A stretch of DNA of 14,639 nucleotides from Eubacterium sp. (GTDB lineage: Bacteria; Bacillota_A; Clostridia; Peptostreptococcales; Anaerovoracaceae), in NCBI GenBank assembly GCA_021769545.1, contig JAETSS010000007.1:1-14639 (forward strand). Direction: 5' to 3'. Of the stretch, positions 1 to 7,120 are shown piece after piece (position 1 is the first letter of the stretch; the number at the start of each line of letters is the position of its first letter). A program made the position numbers and the translations under genes. Below the pieces are notes generated by a model. It did not search any database. It was not told the DNA's origin and saw nothing but the letters and a program-made list of their open reading frames with translations.

Positions 1-837
1 CAGATAGGCCATGGTATCATGTGCCAGCGTACCGCCGCTGTTGACACGGAAAATCGAGAAGGATACATCCTTCTTATCAACGCCGACTCCCCACTTTTTC
101 TCCATGGAATAATCCACGGTATCCGTTATCTCATTGACGATGGTCTGTTTGTTGCTGTCTTCGCCTTCGGCCGGAGGTATGGTGGTGGACTTATATTTCA
201 CCGTCCTGTTATTCTGCTGTAATTCAAACTCTCCCGTTTTGACATCCAGCAGATTGTTCAGCTTCTTCCCCCGGGCTGCTTCTTCATACCACTGTTTCAG
301 CGTTTCCTCCGTATATTCCGAATCTTTTTCTTTCGGGGCCTGATATACGGCAGTCTCCACCCATTTGTATTCCATCTGACGGCCCAGCAGACCGTATTTC
401 GGCACAGTGGCATCTATATCCCACGCTGCCAGTTCCTCTTCGCCGAAGCCGTATTTGATCCTGCTTATCTCGTTGCCGTCCTCGTCCGTGGCGGCTGACC
501 ATATACCATCGTCATGTTCCGTCTTCGGACGCGACTGCAGCGTCATCTTCACGACGACATTGTCAAACTCAGCCTGGAATGACGACGCCTTCCACGTCTT
601 GGTGGCCCTGACATCGGTATTTACATCCAGACAGTTGGAAAGGGTACCGCCATTGTACAGGTAGTTGTTGTTTTCACCGCGCTTTGTAGTTGTACCTTCA
701 ATTTGAGGTAACCACTCAGGAAGGGTGTCTTTGATAATGAACTTACCGCTGCCCGGCGGATCTTCCGTTATCTCTCCGAAAACTTGCTGATATTTATCCG
801 CATTTTCACCGGACAGTTACTCTTATACCACATATAC
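1..837 (-). pseudogene. 3' continuation of the Cna-B surface protein, past three in-frame TAA codons (runs off left edge)
   Basis: Reading the minus strand in exactly the same frame as the upstream surface-protein ORF, no stop codon occurs from 816 down to base 1, about 270 codons. The translation resumes with LSGENADKYQQVFGEI, the expected second half of the Cna-B domain that is cut at 840, then NYLYNGGTLSN, a typical inter-domain linker. A second Cna-B-like domain follows, starting VRATKTWKAS (about 630 down to 340), and a third starts at about 90 (VDYSMEKKWGVGVDKKD). Such domains form intramolecular isopeptide-stabilised stalks of cell-wall adhesins. The cell-wall anchor would lie beyond the window. 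No ribosome binding site or start suggests independent translation. I therefore read this as the broken 3' part of one gene rather than a separate gene. Decoded product and domain family are inferred from motif resemblance. Confidence 0.75.
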
Positions 838-840
838 TTA
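817..840 (-). other. Cluster of three in-frame TAA codons inside a Cna-B domain
   Basis: On the minus strand the codons are TAA at 840-838, 825-823 and 819-817, separated by codons for V-Y-V-V and E, and followed by L-S-G-E-N-A-D. The frame is identical on both sides and matches a Cna-B consensus of the form R-x-VYVV-x-E-x-L. The three stops occupy positions where homologues, as I recall them, carry Tyr, Arg or Lys. AAA-to-TAA or TAT/TAC-to-TAA are one-base changes. Confidence 0.8.
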
Positions 841-2865
841 GCGGAATCTCTCGGCATCGTACTTCGTAAGTGAATCCAAAAATGGACGTGTATCATCGGC
901 GGCAAATCTGATGTCTACCGTACTCTCTTTACTTTCCGGATCCAGTACGACTTTTACTATCTCATCCCTGCTGTTACGCACAGGCGTAGCGCTTTCAAAA
1001 TCCTGACCGTTACGATAACGCCAAAGCTCCAGGGTCGCCCCTGGGCGCTTTACATCTTTCACGCCCTGATCCTGCCAGACTTTCGTTCCCGTGTACACAG
1101 CTTCTCCGCTGAGAGTCAGTATAAACCTGCCGCCCTCATAGGCAGCATCTGTTTCCGATGCATATGTAGTGCCGCTGTTGTCATAGGTGATCTTAAGATA
1201 ATCTTTTCCTTCACCTTCAGGTGCACCTTCCGTATCAATAGCCGGCGCATCTATCCTGCCTTCCTCGTCAGTGCTTCCGGCATCCTTGTCTACCTTCTGC
1301 ACTACCTTATATTCCATGCGCTGGCCGTTGACATTGTATTTCCATCCATTGGTTATTGTTATGGTAGCGGTTTTCTCCGCTTCATCCGGAGCATCCTCCG
1401 CTGTATCATCTCCCGTATGTACATTGAACTCGAGCACTCCCATATCTTTAAGCTGCTCCAGTGTCATATTCATAGGATCATGATACGGCCTTTGGATCAC
1501 AAAGTTGAAATTTTTCAGCACAGCGTCCTGCAGCTCTGCATTGTTTAAATTCGATTTTCCTTCGTCATCATCGTTGTATGACGCCCCGGTATGAAGCACT
1601 ACGTCAAAGCTGATTGAGCTCTTAAGGACATAGTACCAGCCGTAGGCATCTTCCCCCTGCGCCTCAAGGCTCGGATAGTTCTTTATATTGCCCGCATTGA
1701 CTTCCACGGGATCATATCCGCTGCATTCGGGCTGTGGAAAATTCCATTTCACCTCATATTTTTTCCCGTCCTCGTCCTCAAGCAGAGTCGGGAAGGAATT
1801 ATCGGGATATGTCAGAGTATACGCATTTACTCCCTTTTCACTCATCTGCGCCGACGGTAATTTCGTCATACCGATATACTTCATCGTATTATCGTTGAGC
1901 GGGTACGTCTTTCCTCCTATGGAAAAGGTGATGCTGCTGTCGACTTCCTTTGCAATATCCTCTTTTGTCATGCGCTTTCCGGCTTCATCGTTGTTATCAG
2001 CCCAGAAGATGTTTCTCGTAAAACCTGCGCTCTTCGTTATTTTACCAAGAGGCTCCTCCGGCAAATCAGCATCTCCTGCCGCCGCCCTGGCTTTTGGTGC
2101 GGCTTTTTTCTTTTCCGCAGCGGTTGCCTTCGTTATCGCTTCCGCTTCAAGGTCTCCTGCCGCTGCCGTCATGGCTATCTCCCCTTGCTTGAAGTCCTTT
2201 TCCGCATTCAAAATGCCCGCAGGTATCGTTACCGTAAGGATCGCAGTTGGAGCCGGATCGTAACCGTTCCTGCCAGTTGCGCCCTTTGATCCTTCGGAAG
2301 TTTCCTGCGAAGCAGCTGCGCTGCTTTCCTCCCTGACATCCCTTTTCAGGAGGGCTTTAAAAGCAAGGTCCTGTCCCTTTTCACCGGTCGCCTTTACCTC
2401 TAGATCGCTGTCATGGGCTTCGGAGCTGCTGTTCTTAGACTCCCGGTCCATGGAAGTGACGCTGACATTCCAGCCTTCGCCCGCATCGAGCTCTGCCAGA
2501 ACATGCTTACCGCTCTCGTCTTCATATATGACAGCCCTGCCGTTTTCCGAAACTTTGACCTTTTCCTGTCCCTTTACAGGAAGCCCGATCCCCTCGGGAA
2601 ATCCGAGAGAAAACAAAACGCTGCCGCCTTGATCTGCCTCTGCAGCCTCAAGGGCAGCCTGCGATATTTCCAGTCTATATGTAAGGTCTCCATCGATGGG
2701 TGCTCCCGGCTGTACTGCCACCGACTCAGGAGCCTCCTGCCATTTAAGCACACCCGGAGCCTCACCCTTTACATCCGTCGCCATTACCTCCACAGGCAGC
2801 GTGCACACTACCAGCAGTATCGCGAAAAAGCAGCATAACCATCTTTTAAAACTTTTCCATATCAC
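838..2865 (-). CDS. Secreted Cna-B-type surface protein, N-terminal part (interrupted by TAA)
   Basis: A 675-residue product begins at a GTG preceded by GGAGGG eight bases upstream. Residues 1-29 form a classic Sec signal peptide: basic start, hydrophobic core CCFFAILLVV, probable cleavage after VMA. Residues about 30-280 are Ala/Glu/Lys-rich and low complexity. From about 282 a domain opens with ITKSAGFTRNIFWADNNDE, a pattern known from large clostridial surface proteins. From about 587 a Cna-B domain begins (YTGTKVWQD, then TLELWRYRNG), but it ends at LTKYDAERFR-stop, before its last strands. The missing strands are encoded in frame just downstream, so 840 is not a natural C-terminus and the secreted product would lack a wall anchor. 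It is transcribed from its own promoter after the metG terminator. Role in adhesion or stalk formation is inferred from family. Ligand unknown. Confidence 0.8.
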   Translation of the reverse strand: MIWKSFKRWLCCFFAILLVVCTLPVEVMATDVKGEAPGVLKWQEAPESVAVQPGAPIDGDLTYRLEISQAALEAAEADQGGSVLFSLGFPEGIGLPVKGQEKVKVSENGRAVIYEDESGKHVLAELDAGEGWNVSVTSMDRESKNSSSEAHDSDLEVKATGEKGQDLAFKALLKRDVREESSAAASQETSEGSKGATGRNGYDPAPTAILTVTIPAGILNAEKDFKQGEIAMTAAAGDLEAEAITKATAAEKKKAAPKARAAAGDADLPEEPLGKITKSAGFTRNIFWADNNDEAGKRMTKEDIAKEVDSSITFSIGGKTYPLNDNTMKYIGMTKLPSAQMSEKGVNAYTLTYPDNSFPTLLEDEDGKKYEVKWNFPQPECSGYDPVEVNAGNIKNYPSLEAQGEDAYGWYYVLKSSISFDVVLHTGASYNDDDEGKSNLNNAELQDAVLKNFNFVIQRPYHDPMNMTLEQLKDMGVLEFNVHTGDDTAEDAPDEAEKTATITITNGWKYNVNGQRMEYKVVQKVDKDAGSTDEEGRIDAPAIDTEGAPEGEGKDYLKITYDNSGTTYASETDAAYEGGRFILTLSGEAVYTGTKVWQDQGVKDVKRPGATLELWRYRNGQDFESATPVRNSRDEIVKVVLDPESKESTVDIRFAADDTRPFLDSLTKYDAERFR

Positions 2866-2960
2866 GCCAACATCCCTCCATTATTTTCATCCTTTATCCG
2901 GCATCAGGCACATGGTCATATCTCAATATTTTCATATCTTTAAAAGCATTTTTTGTATCT

Positions 2961-2986
2961 AAGGGGGATATAGTTTCCACCCCCTT
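2961..2986 (-). promoter_or_regulatory. 5'-end stem-loop of the surface-protein mRNA
   Basis: On the minus strand AAGGGGG (2986-2980) pairs with CCCCCTT (2967-2961) around a 12-nt loop, giving seven perfect pairs. The hairpin starts almost exactly at the transcription start predicted from the promoter at 3020-2992, so it would cap the 5' end of a roughly 120-nt leader. Stabilisation of the mRNA is an inference. Confidence 0.5.
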
Positions 2987-2991
2987 TGGTT

Positions 2992-3020
2992 ATGCTACTA
3001 CTCCCCCTCTAAAATGTCAA
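2992..3020 (-). promoter_or_regulatory. Predicted sigma-A promoter of the surface-protein gene
   Basis: A perfect -35 TTGACA (3020-3015) is followed by a 17-bp spacer and a -10 TAGCAT (2997-2992, four of six matches). It sits downstream of the metG terminator and about 120 bp ahead of the GTG start. A T(T)TTAGA-GGGGG motif occurs in the spacer and again just upstream of the -35. Confidence 0.55.
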
Positions 3021-3140
3021 CGGACGAAAACCCCCTATCTAAATTTTCTTTTTACATTTACTAAACTTTTTACAATTACATCAAAATATTTCCGCAAATA
3101 TCCCCCTATTTTTCGCGAATATGCCGTCGAATGAGCGCAC

Positions 3141-3184
3141 AAAAAAACTCCATGCGATCCGAAAAAATATCGATCAGCATAGAG
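3141..3184 (-). terminator. Intrinsic terminator of metG
   Basis: On the minus strand the 5' arm (3184-3171, CTCTATGCTGATCG) pairs with the 3' arm (3161-3148, CGGATCGCATGGAG). There are about 12 pairs, with one G-T wobble and one bulge, around a short A/T loop, followed immediately by seven T (3147-3141). It lies about 75 bp after the metG stop codon. Confidence 0.8.
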
Positions 3185-3205
3185 TCTTTATGTTCATTAA
3201 ATAAC

Positions 3206-3218
3206 ATCTGTTACAGAT
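3206..3218. promoter_or_regulatory. Perfect 13-bp dyad downstream of metG
   Basis: ATCTGT (3206-3211) and ACAGAT (3213-3218) form a perfect inverted repeat around one base, between the metG stop codon and its terminator. The one-base centre is too tight for an RNA hairpin, so a protein-binding site is the more natural reading. Its role is unknown. A weaker G/C-rich inverted repeat (AGGGG/CCCCT, 3225-3239) lies next to it. Confidence 0.3.
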
Positions 3219-3257
3219 ATTTCGAGGGGGTTATCCCCTGCACAATGACGATCCTTC

Positions 3258-5192
3258 CTACGTTACCGGATTTCCGTCATCTGCTATCGTCGAAACGAAT
3301 TCCACGCGTTCCTTACCGTCAACGATATTGTCGGCAAACAGGATCATGCCCTTGGATTCAAGGCCGCGCAGCTTTCTCGGTTTCAGGTTGGCAACAACTA
3401 CTACCTTCTTGCCGACGCATTCCTCCGGCTTGAAGTAATTCGCCACGCCTGATATGATCTGGCGCTTTTCTGTGCCCATCTTCACCTGGAAAACAAGCAG
3501 CTTGTCTGCCTTAGGATGCTTTTCTGCGGAAAGTATCGTTCCCACTCTGAAATCCATCTTGTCGAAGTCGTCGTATTCGATCTCGTCCTTGAGCTCGAGA
3601 GGGATGTTCTCGTCTTCGCCGCCGCCCTTCATGGCTTCAAGCTCCTCAAGTTCCTTTTCGATGTCAAGTCTCGGGAATATAGGCGCGCCCTTCTTCACCT
3701 GCTCGCCCTGCATCATTTCGAACTGGAATGCATCCTCCCATGCCACGTCTGCGTACCACAGTCCCAGCTGCTTTCTGATGGCATCTGAGGTAGTGTGCAT
3801 GAACGGATGTATCAGTACCGATATGATCCTGATGGTCTCGGCCAGATTGTGGAGCACGTTGTCCAGTCTCGGTTTGTTGGCTTCGTCCTTTGCCAGTACC
3901 CACGGCATGGTCTCGTCGATGTATTTATTGGCACGCCTTACTACGACCCAGATCTCTTCCAGAGCCATATTGAAGGCGAACTTGTCCATGTTCTGCTCTA
4001 CCTTTCCTGCCGCACCCAGTGCAACAGCCTTGAGCTCCTCGTCCACCGGCTCCTTTGCATCTGTAAGCTCAGGCACATAACCGCCGTTGTACTTCTCGAT
4101 CATGGAAACCGTTCTCGACACGAGATTTCCCAGATCGTTGGCCAGGTCGTAGTTCATCCTCTTGAGCATAACCTCGTTGGTGAATACGCCGTCCTGACCG
4201 AAGGTGTATTCTCTCAGCAGGAAGTATTTGAGTGCATCGATGCCGTATCTTTCGATGAGCTTGACAGGGTCTACCACGTTGCCCTTGGACTTGGACATCT
4301 TGCCGCCTTCGAGAAGCAGCCAGCCGTGTCCCAGCACCTGCTTAGGAAGCGGCAGTTCTGCGCTCATGAGCATTGCAGGCCAGATCACCGTATGGAATCT
4401 GACGATTTCCTTGCCTACAAGGTGAACGTTGACCGGCCAGTATTTTTCGTAAAGCTCTGGTTCGTCAGGCCAGCCCAGCGCTGTGATATAGTTGGAAAGC
4501 GCATCCAGCCACACGTACATGACGTGCTTGTCGTTGATAGGAACAGGGATGCCCCAGTCGAAGGTCGATCTGGAAATGCATAAGTCTTCGAGTCCCTGCT
4601 TTACAAAGGCGATCATTTCGTTTCTTCTGCTTTCAGGCTGCAGGAATTCAGGATTCTTTTCGAAAAGCTCCAGCAGCTTGTCCTGATACTTGGAAAGCTT
4701 GAAGAAGTACGCTTCTTCCTTTGCCTTCTGTACCGGTCTTCCGCAGTCAGGACATTTGCCGTCCACAAGCTGGCTCTCTGTCCAGAAGGATTCGCACGGC
4801 GTACAGTAAAGTCCCTCGTACTCGCCCTTATAGATATCGCCCTTTTCATACATCTTCATGAAAAGAGCCTGTACTCTCTTGATATGTCTCGGCTCCGTAG
4901 TTCTGATGAAGTCATCGTAGGATATCTCCATGGTCTTCCACAGATCCTTGATGCCTGCAACTACGCCGTCCACGTATTCCTGCGGACTCATGCCCTTTTC
5001 CTGTGCTATGGTCTGGATCTTCTGTCCGTGCTCGTCGGTACCGGTGAGGAATCTCACATCATAGCCCGAAAGTCGCTTGAACCTTGCCATGGCGTCTGCC
5101 ATAACGGTACAGTATGTGTGACCGATATGGAGGTTCGAGCTTGGGTAATAGATGGGTGTCGTAATGTAATACGTACCTTTTTTTTCTGTCAT
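3258..5192 (-). CDS. metG: Methionyl-tRNA synthetase (class I, Zn-containing, C-terminal tRNA-binding domain)
   Basis: The 644-residue protein charges tRNA-Met with methionine in the cytoplasm. The class I signature HIGH is at residues 22-25 and KMSKS at 298-302. A zinc knuckle with Cys130, Cys133, Cys147 and Cys150 lies in the connective region, and [15 protein letters not shown] is the conserved active-site stretch. The anticodon-binding helical domain spans about 340-520. After a charged linker, residues 541-644 form the EMAP/Trbp111-like OB-fold ([19 protein letters not shown]) that promotes dimerisation and tRNA binding. Length and domain order are those of bacterial MetG. The ATG at 5192 is chosen because HIGH must sit near the N-terminus. 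Its best Shine-Dalgarno, AAAGGA, is unusually distant at about 13 nt. It has its own promoter and a strong terminator. Confidence 0.98.
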   Translation of the reverse strand: MTEKKGTYYITTPIYYPSSNLHIGHTYCTVMADAMARFKRLSGYDVRFLTGTDEHGQKIQTIAQEKGMSPQEYVDGVVAGIKDLWKTMEISYDDFIRTTEPRHIKRVQALFMKMYEKGDIYKGEYEGLYCTPCESFWTESQLVDGKCPDCGRPVQKAKEEAYFFKLSKYQDKLLELFEKNPEFLQPESRRNEMIAFVKQGLEDLCISRSTFDWGIPVPINDKHVMYVWLDALSNYITALGWPDEPELYEKYWPVNVHLVGKEIVRFHTVIWPAMLMSAELPLPKQVLGHGWLLLEGGKMSKSKGNVVDPVKLIERYGIDALKYFLLREYTFGQDGVFTNEVMLKRMNYDLANDLGNLVSRTVSMIEKYNGGYVPELTDAKEPVDEELKAVALGAAGKVEQNMDKFAFNMALEEIWVVVRRANKYIDETMPWVLAKDEANKPRLDNVLHNLAETIRIISVLIHPFMHTTSDAIRKQLGLWYADVAWEDAFQFEMMQGEQVKKGAPIFPRLDIEKELEELEAMKGGGEDENIPLELKDEIEYDDFDKMDFRVGTILSAEKHPKADKLLVFQVKMGTEKRQIISGVANYFKPEECVGKKVVVVANLKPRKLRGLESKGMILFADNIVDGKERVEFVSTIADDGNPVT

Positions 5193-5216
5193 TTTGTTTC
5201 ATCATTCCTTTCATCT

Positions 5217-5236
5217 CCATGTCGAATGAGACATGG
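5217..5236 (-). promoter_or_regulatory. metG leader hairpin with seven-codon upstream ORF
   Basis: In the predicted roughly 50-nt metG leader, CCATGTC (5236-5230) and GACATGG (5223-5217) form seven perfect pairs around a six-base loop. A tiny ORF, M-S-H-S-T-W-R-stop, starts inside the 5' arm and ends about 20 nt before metG. No T-box features are present. Confidence 0.4.
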
Positions 5237-5248
5237 CAAATATGTGTT

Positions 5249-5277
5249 AGAATATCATTATTTGAAGCAGCCGTCAA
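5249..5277 (-). promoter_or_regulatory. Predicted sigma-A promoter of metG
   Basis: TTGACG (5277-5272) and TATTCT (5254-5249) are separated by exactly 17 bp. The -35 lies in the loop-proximal arm of the GC-rich hairpin at 5291-5265, so promoter and putative terminator of the preceding gene share DNA. Confidence 0.55.
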
Positions 5278-5291
5278 TGATGACGGCGCTT
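5265..5291 (-). terminator. GC-rich stem-loop after the EFR1 gene (possible weak terminator)
   Basis: AAGC-GCCGTCA pairs with TGACGGC-A-GCTT: 11 pairs with one bulged base around a four-base loop, about 34 bp after the stop codon of the flavodoxin/ferredoxin gene. No T-run follows on the minus strand, so factor-independent termination is doubtful. It may act as a 3'-end stabiliser, and it contains the metG -35. Confidence 0.35.
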
Positions 5292-5324
5292 ATTTGCGTT
5301 TTCAGGAGTTTCCGCGCCTGCCCG

Positions 5325-6206
5325 CTACAGAAACAGCTCCGGCTCTTTTCTATCGGCATACAGGAATTCCAGTTCTTCCTTGTGATACAGATATCCCGCA
5401 TCATCGAAGTAGAGCGCTTCCTGCGGACATTTTTTCACGCAGCCGCAGCACTTGATGCATATGCCGTCTACGATTCCCGGCGCATCCTTGCTGATGGAGC
5501 CCATAGGACAGACGTCTGCGCAAATGCCGCATTTGTCGCATTTCGTTTCGTTCAGCTTCGGCTTTACCTTCAATATATTTATATGGTTGCCGTTCCTGTC
5601 ACGCGGCTTGTAATACGGTCTTATAGGGTCCTCCCCTTCCACATGGACAGGCCCCGCGGCCTTTAGAGCCGCTGCAAGCTTTGCATCATCCCCCTCTGCA
5701 GCCTCCATAAGCCCCAGGATCTTGCCAGCTGCATCCTTTGCAAAATCTCCCGCGATCTTCATATCCTCATTATCCGGTCTTCCCGCTGCCAGCGTTTTCG
5801 AAAAGGAATGCTCGCCGATGAAGGCCGCTGCCGCCACCGTATGGAAGCCCTTTTCCTCTAAGATGTTCCTCAGCTCTATCAGGGCGTCGTCAAAATTCCT
5901 GTTGCCGTAAAGGACTACCGGCACCGCCATTGCTCCGCCGCCTTCAAGGGTGTCGAGGAACTTAAGCAGCACGTTTGGCACGCGGCCTGCGATAACAGGC
6001 GTACCGAATATCACTATATCATCCGCATCAAAGGCGTACTTCTCATGACGCGCCGCCTTAGGCGTAAAATCGATGTTGGGCGCTTTCTCGTATTGGGACG
6101 TTCCGGCCGCATCCTTCATATGCTCCCACATGTTGTATGCCACTGCCGATGTGACCTTTGCGGTAGTGCCTGTACCGCTGAAATACATTGCTCTGACTCT
6201 TTTCAT
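5325..6206 (-). CDS. EFR1-family flavodoxin/ferredoxin fusion (2x[4Fe-4S])
   Basis: The 293-residue protein combines an N-terminal flavodoxin-like domain (about 1-165; phosphate loop SGTGTT at 10-15, then IVIFGTPVIAGRVPN and VVLYGNRNFDDAL) with a C-terminal bacterial ferredoxin domain. Two CxxCxxCxxxCP motifs use Cys223/226/229/233 and Cys250/253/256/260 and should hold two [4Fe-4S] clusters. It is expected to be a soluble one- or two-electron carrier of anaerobic metabolism, with FMN and clusters in one chain. Redox partner is unknown. A GGGAGG lies seven bases before the ATG. Only 20 bp separate it from the upstream kinase-like gene, so the two are probably co-transcribed. Family assignment (EFR1) is by architecture and is fairly secure. 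Confidence 0.88.
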   Translation of the reverse strand: MKRVRAMYFSGTGTTAKVTSAVAYNMWEHMKDAAGTSQYEKAPNIDFTPKAARHEKYAFDADDIVIFGTPVIAGRVPNVLLKFLDTLEGGGAMAVPVVLYGNRNFDDALIELRNILEEKGFHTVAAAAFIGEHSFSKTLAAGRPDNEDMKIAGDFAKDAAGKILGLMEAAEGDDAKLAAALKAAGPVHVEGEDPIRPYYKPRDRNGNHINILKVKPKLNETKCDKCGICADVCPMGSISKDAPGIVDGICIKCCGCVKKCPQEALYFDDAGYLYHKEELEFLYADRKEPELFL

Positions 6207-6226
6207 ATCTTAGCCTCCCGGGTTTG

Positions 6227-6844
6227 TTATCTGTATAATTTCATATCTGTGTATTTTATTATGAGATCGACTATGTCCTCTATCTCTATATATCCGCTGT
6301 CTATGGAAAGGTGGTAGTTCACAGGTGTACCCCACTTCTGTCCGGTGTGATAGTTATAGTAGTTGGCTCTCGCCTTGTCGGTATCCTTCATCATTTTCTT
6401 TACGGAATCCGCCGGTACGCCGTATTCCTGAACGGCTCTGTTGATCTTGTCGGCTTCCTCGGCATAGATGAATACGTTGGTCGCTTCCGGCATGCCTCTC
6501 AGGATGTAGTCCGCGCATCGTCCTACTATAACGCAGGATCCTTCATCGGCGATCTTCCTGATGGTATCAAACTGCGCCAGGAAAAATCTTTCGTTTAGTG
6601 AAAGGCTTTCGGGGCCTGATTCTCCCGTTCCCATGGCTGATGCCAGTGAATACAGAAAGCTGTTCTTTGCTTTCTTCTCGGCGTCTTCTATCATTTCTTT
6701 GCAGAATCCGGATTCCTCCGCTATCCTTTCCAGCAGCTCCTTATCGTAGTACGGAACATCCAGCTTCTCTGCGAGACGCTTTCCTATGAGTCTTCCGCCA
6801 CTTCCGAACTCTCTGCTTATGGTTATTATCTTCTTGTTTTCCAT
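6227..6844 (-). CDS. Cytidylate-kinase-like family protein (AAK6)
   Basis: The 205-residue protein has an N-terminal P-loop, ISREFGSGGRLIGKRLAE (residues 9-26), followed by YYDKELLERIAEESG and later GSCVIVGRCADYIL and NVFIYA, the typical order of the cytidylate-kinase-like (AAK6) family common in Clostridia. These proteins share the NMP-kinase fold but usually lack proven CMP kinase activity. The true substrate is unknown, so I give no cmk symbol. AAGGAGGT lies eight bases before the ATG, a near-ideal ribosome binding site. It is first in a two-gene unit with the EFR1 gene and has an extended -10 promoter and a structured leader of about 130 nt. Confidence 0.85.
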   Translation of the reverse strand: MENKKIITISREFGSGGRLIGKRLAEKLDVPYYDKELLERIAEESGFCKEMIEDAEKKAKNSFLYSLASAMGTGESGPESLSLNERFFLAQFDTIRKIADEGSCVIVGRCADYILRGMPEATNVFIYAEEADKINRAVQEYGVPADSVKKMMKDTDKARANYYNYHTGQKWGTPVNYHLSIDSGYIEIEDIVDLIIKYTDMKLYR

Positions 6845-6974
6845 TAGTGTTACCTCCTTCAGATGAGCCTGTGGGTTTCACCTGATCTTAGCCGCCGCCT
6901 GCTGCCCGCGCCGTATCATATGCAACGTTATGCAAAGTGCGGGCTTTTTGGCACATTAGCTGTCGTATTGTATT
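6845..6974 (-). promoter_or_regulatory. Structured 5' leader of the kinase-like/EFR1 operon
   Basis: Minus-strand transcript from about 6974. GCCCGC (6944-6939) can pair with GCGGGC (6909-6904), enclosing a TGCA/TGCA inner stem around AACGTT. Closer to the gene, TCAGGTGA (6885-6878) pairs with TCATCTGA (6866-6859) with one G-U, ending exactly where the AAGGAGGT ribosome binding site begins. I do not recognise a known riboswitch class. Read on the plus strand, the GC stem is followed by five T, but no plus-strand gene needs a terminator there. Confidence 0.35.
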
Positions 6975-6980
6975 TTTTCT

Positions 6981-6989
6981 ATTATATCA
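6981..6989 (-). promoter_or_regulatory. Extended -10 promoter of the kinase-like/EFR1 operon
   Basis: TGATATAAT on the minus strand is a perfect TGnTATAAT extended -10. No convincing -35 is seen 16-18 bp upstream, which is normal for extended -10 promoters. Confidence 0.55.
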
Positions 6990-7120
6990 CGTTAGGCATG
7001 TAAAAGTATAATAAAAAAAGTGTGCTTCGAGGATTCCTTTTCGGTGGCAGACTTTGTTGAAATTCCGGGCAGGGCGTACTCGCGTTTTTGTGTTGCGGTG
7101 GATGGGCGGGGCGATACAAC

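Larger units (their letters stand above)
2866..3257. other. Intergenic region between metG and the surface-protein gene
   Basis: This 392-bp gap contains, in minus-strand order, a small G/C dyad (3225-3239), the 13-bp dyad at 3206-3218, the metG terminator, an A/T-rich stretch (about 3130-3040) that could act as an UP element, and the surface-protein promoter and leader. The hexamer AGGGGG recurs on the minus strand at 3107-3102, 3036-3031, 3008-3003 and 2985-2980. I see no credible coding sequence. Confidence 0.6.

Noticed and set aside
817..840. TAA reassigned to an amino acid in this organism
   Set aside because: The kinase-like gene, the activator gene and the C45 gene all end at TAA at their expected family lengths, so TAA works as a stop here.
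817..840. Frameshift as cause of the surface-protein interruption
   Set aside because: The frames before and after are identical and residues V-Y-V-V-x-E-x-L fit the Cna-B fold in frame. A frameshift would need two compensating indels.
3454..4583. Long plus-strand open frames inside metG
   Set aside because: They are antisense shadows of an unambiguous synthetase gene, Ser- or His-rich with no recognisable domain.
5193..5260. T-box riboswitch ahead of metG
   Set aside because: The leader is only about 50 nt and lacks the conserved T-box sequence and antiterminator.
6904..6949. Plus-strand intrinsic terminator (GC stem then five T)
   Set aside because: No plus-strand gene lies upstream and the loop is about 29 nt. 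It is better read as part of the minus-strand leader.
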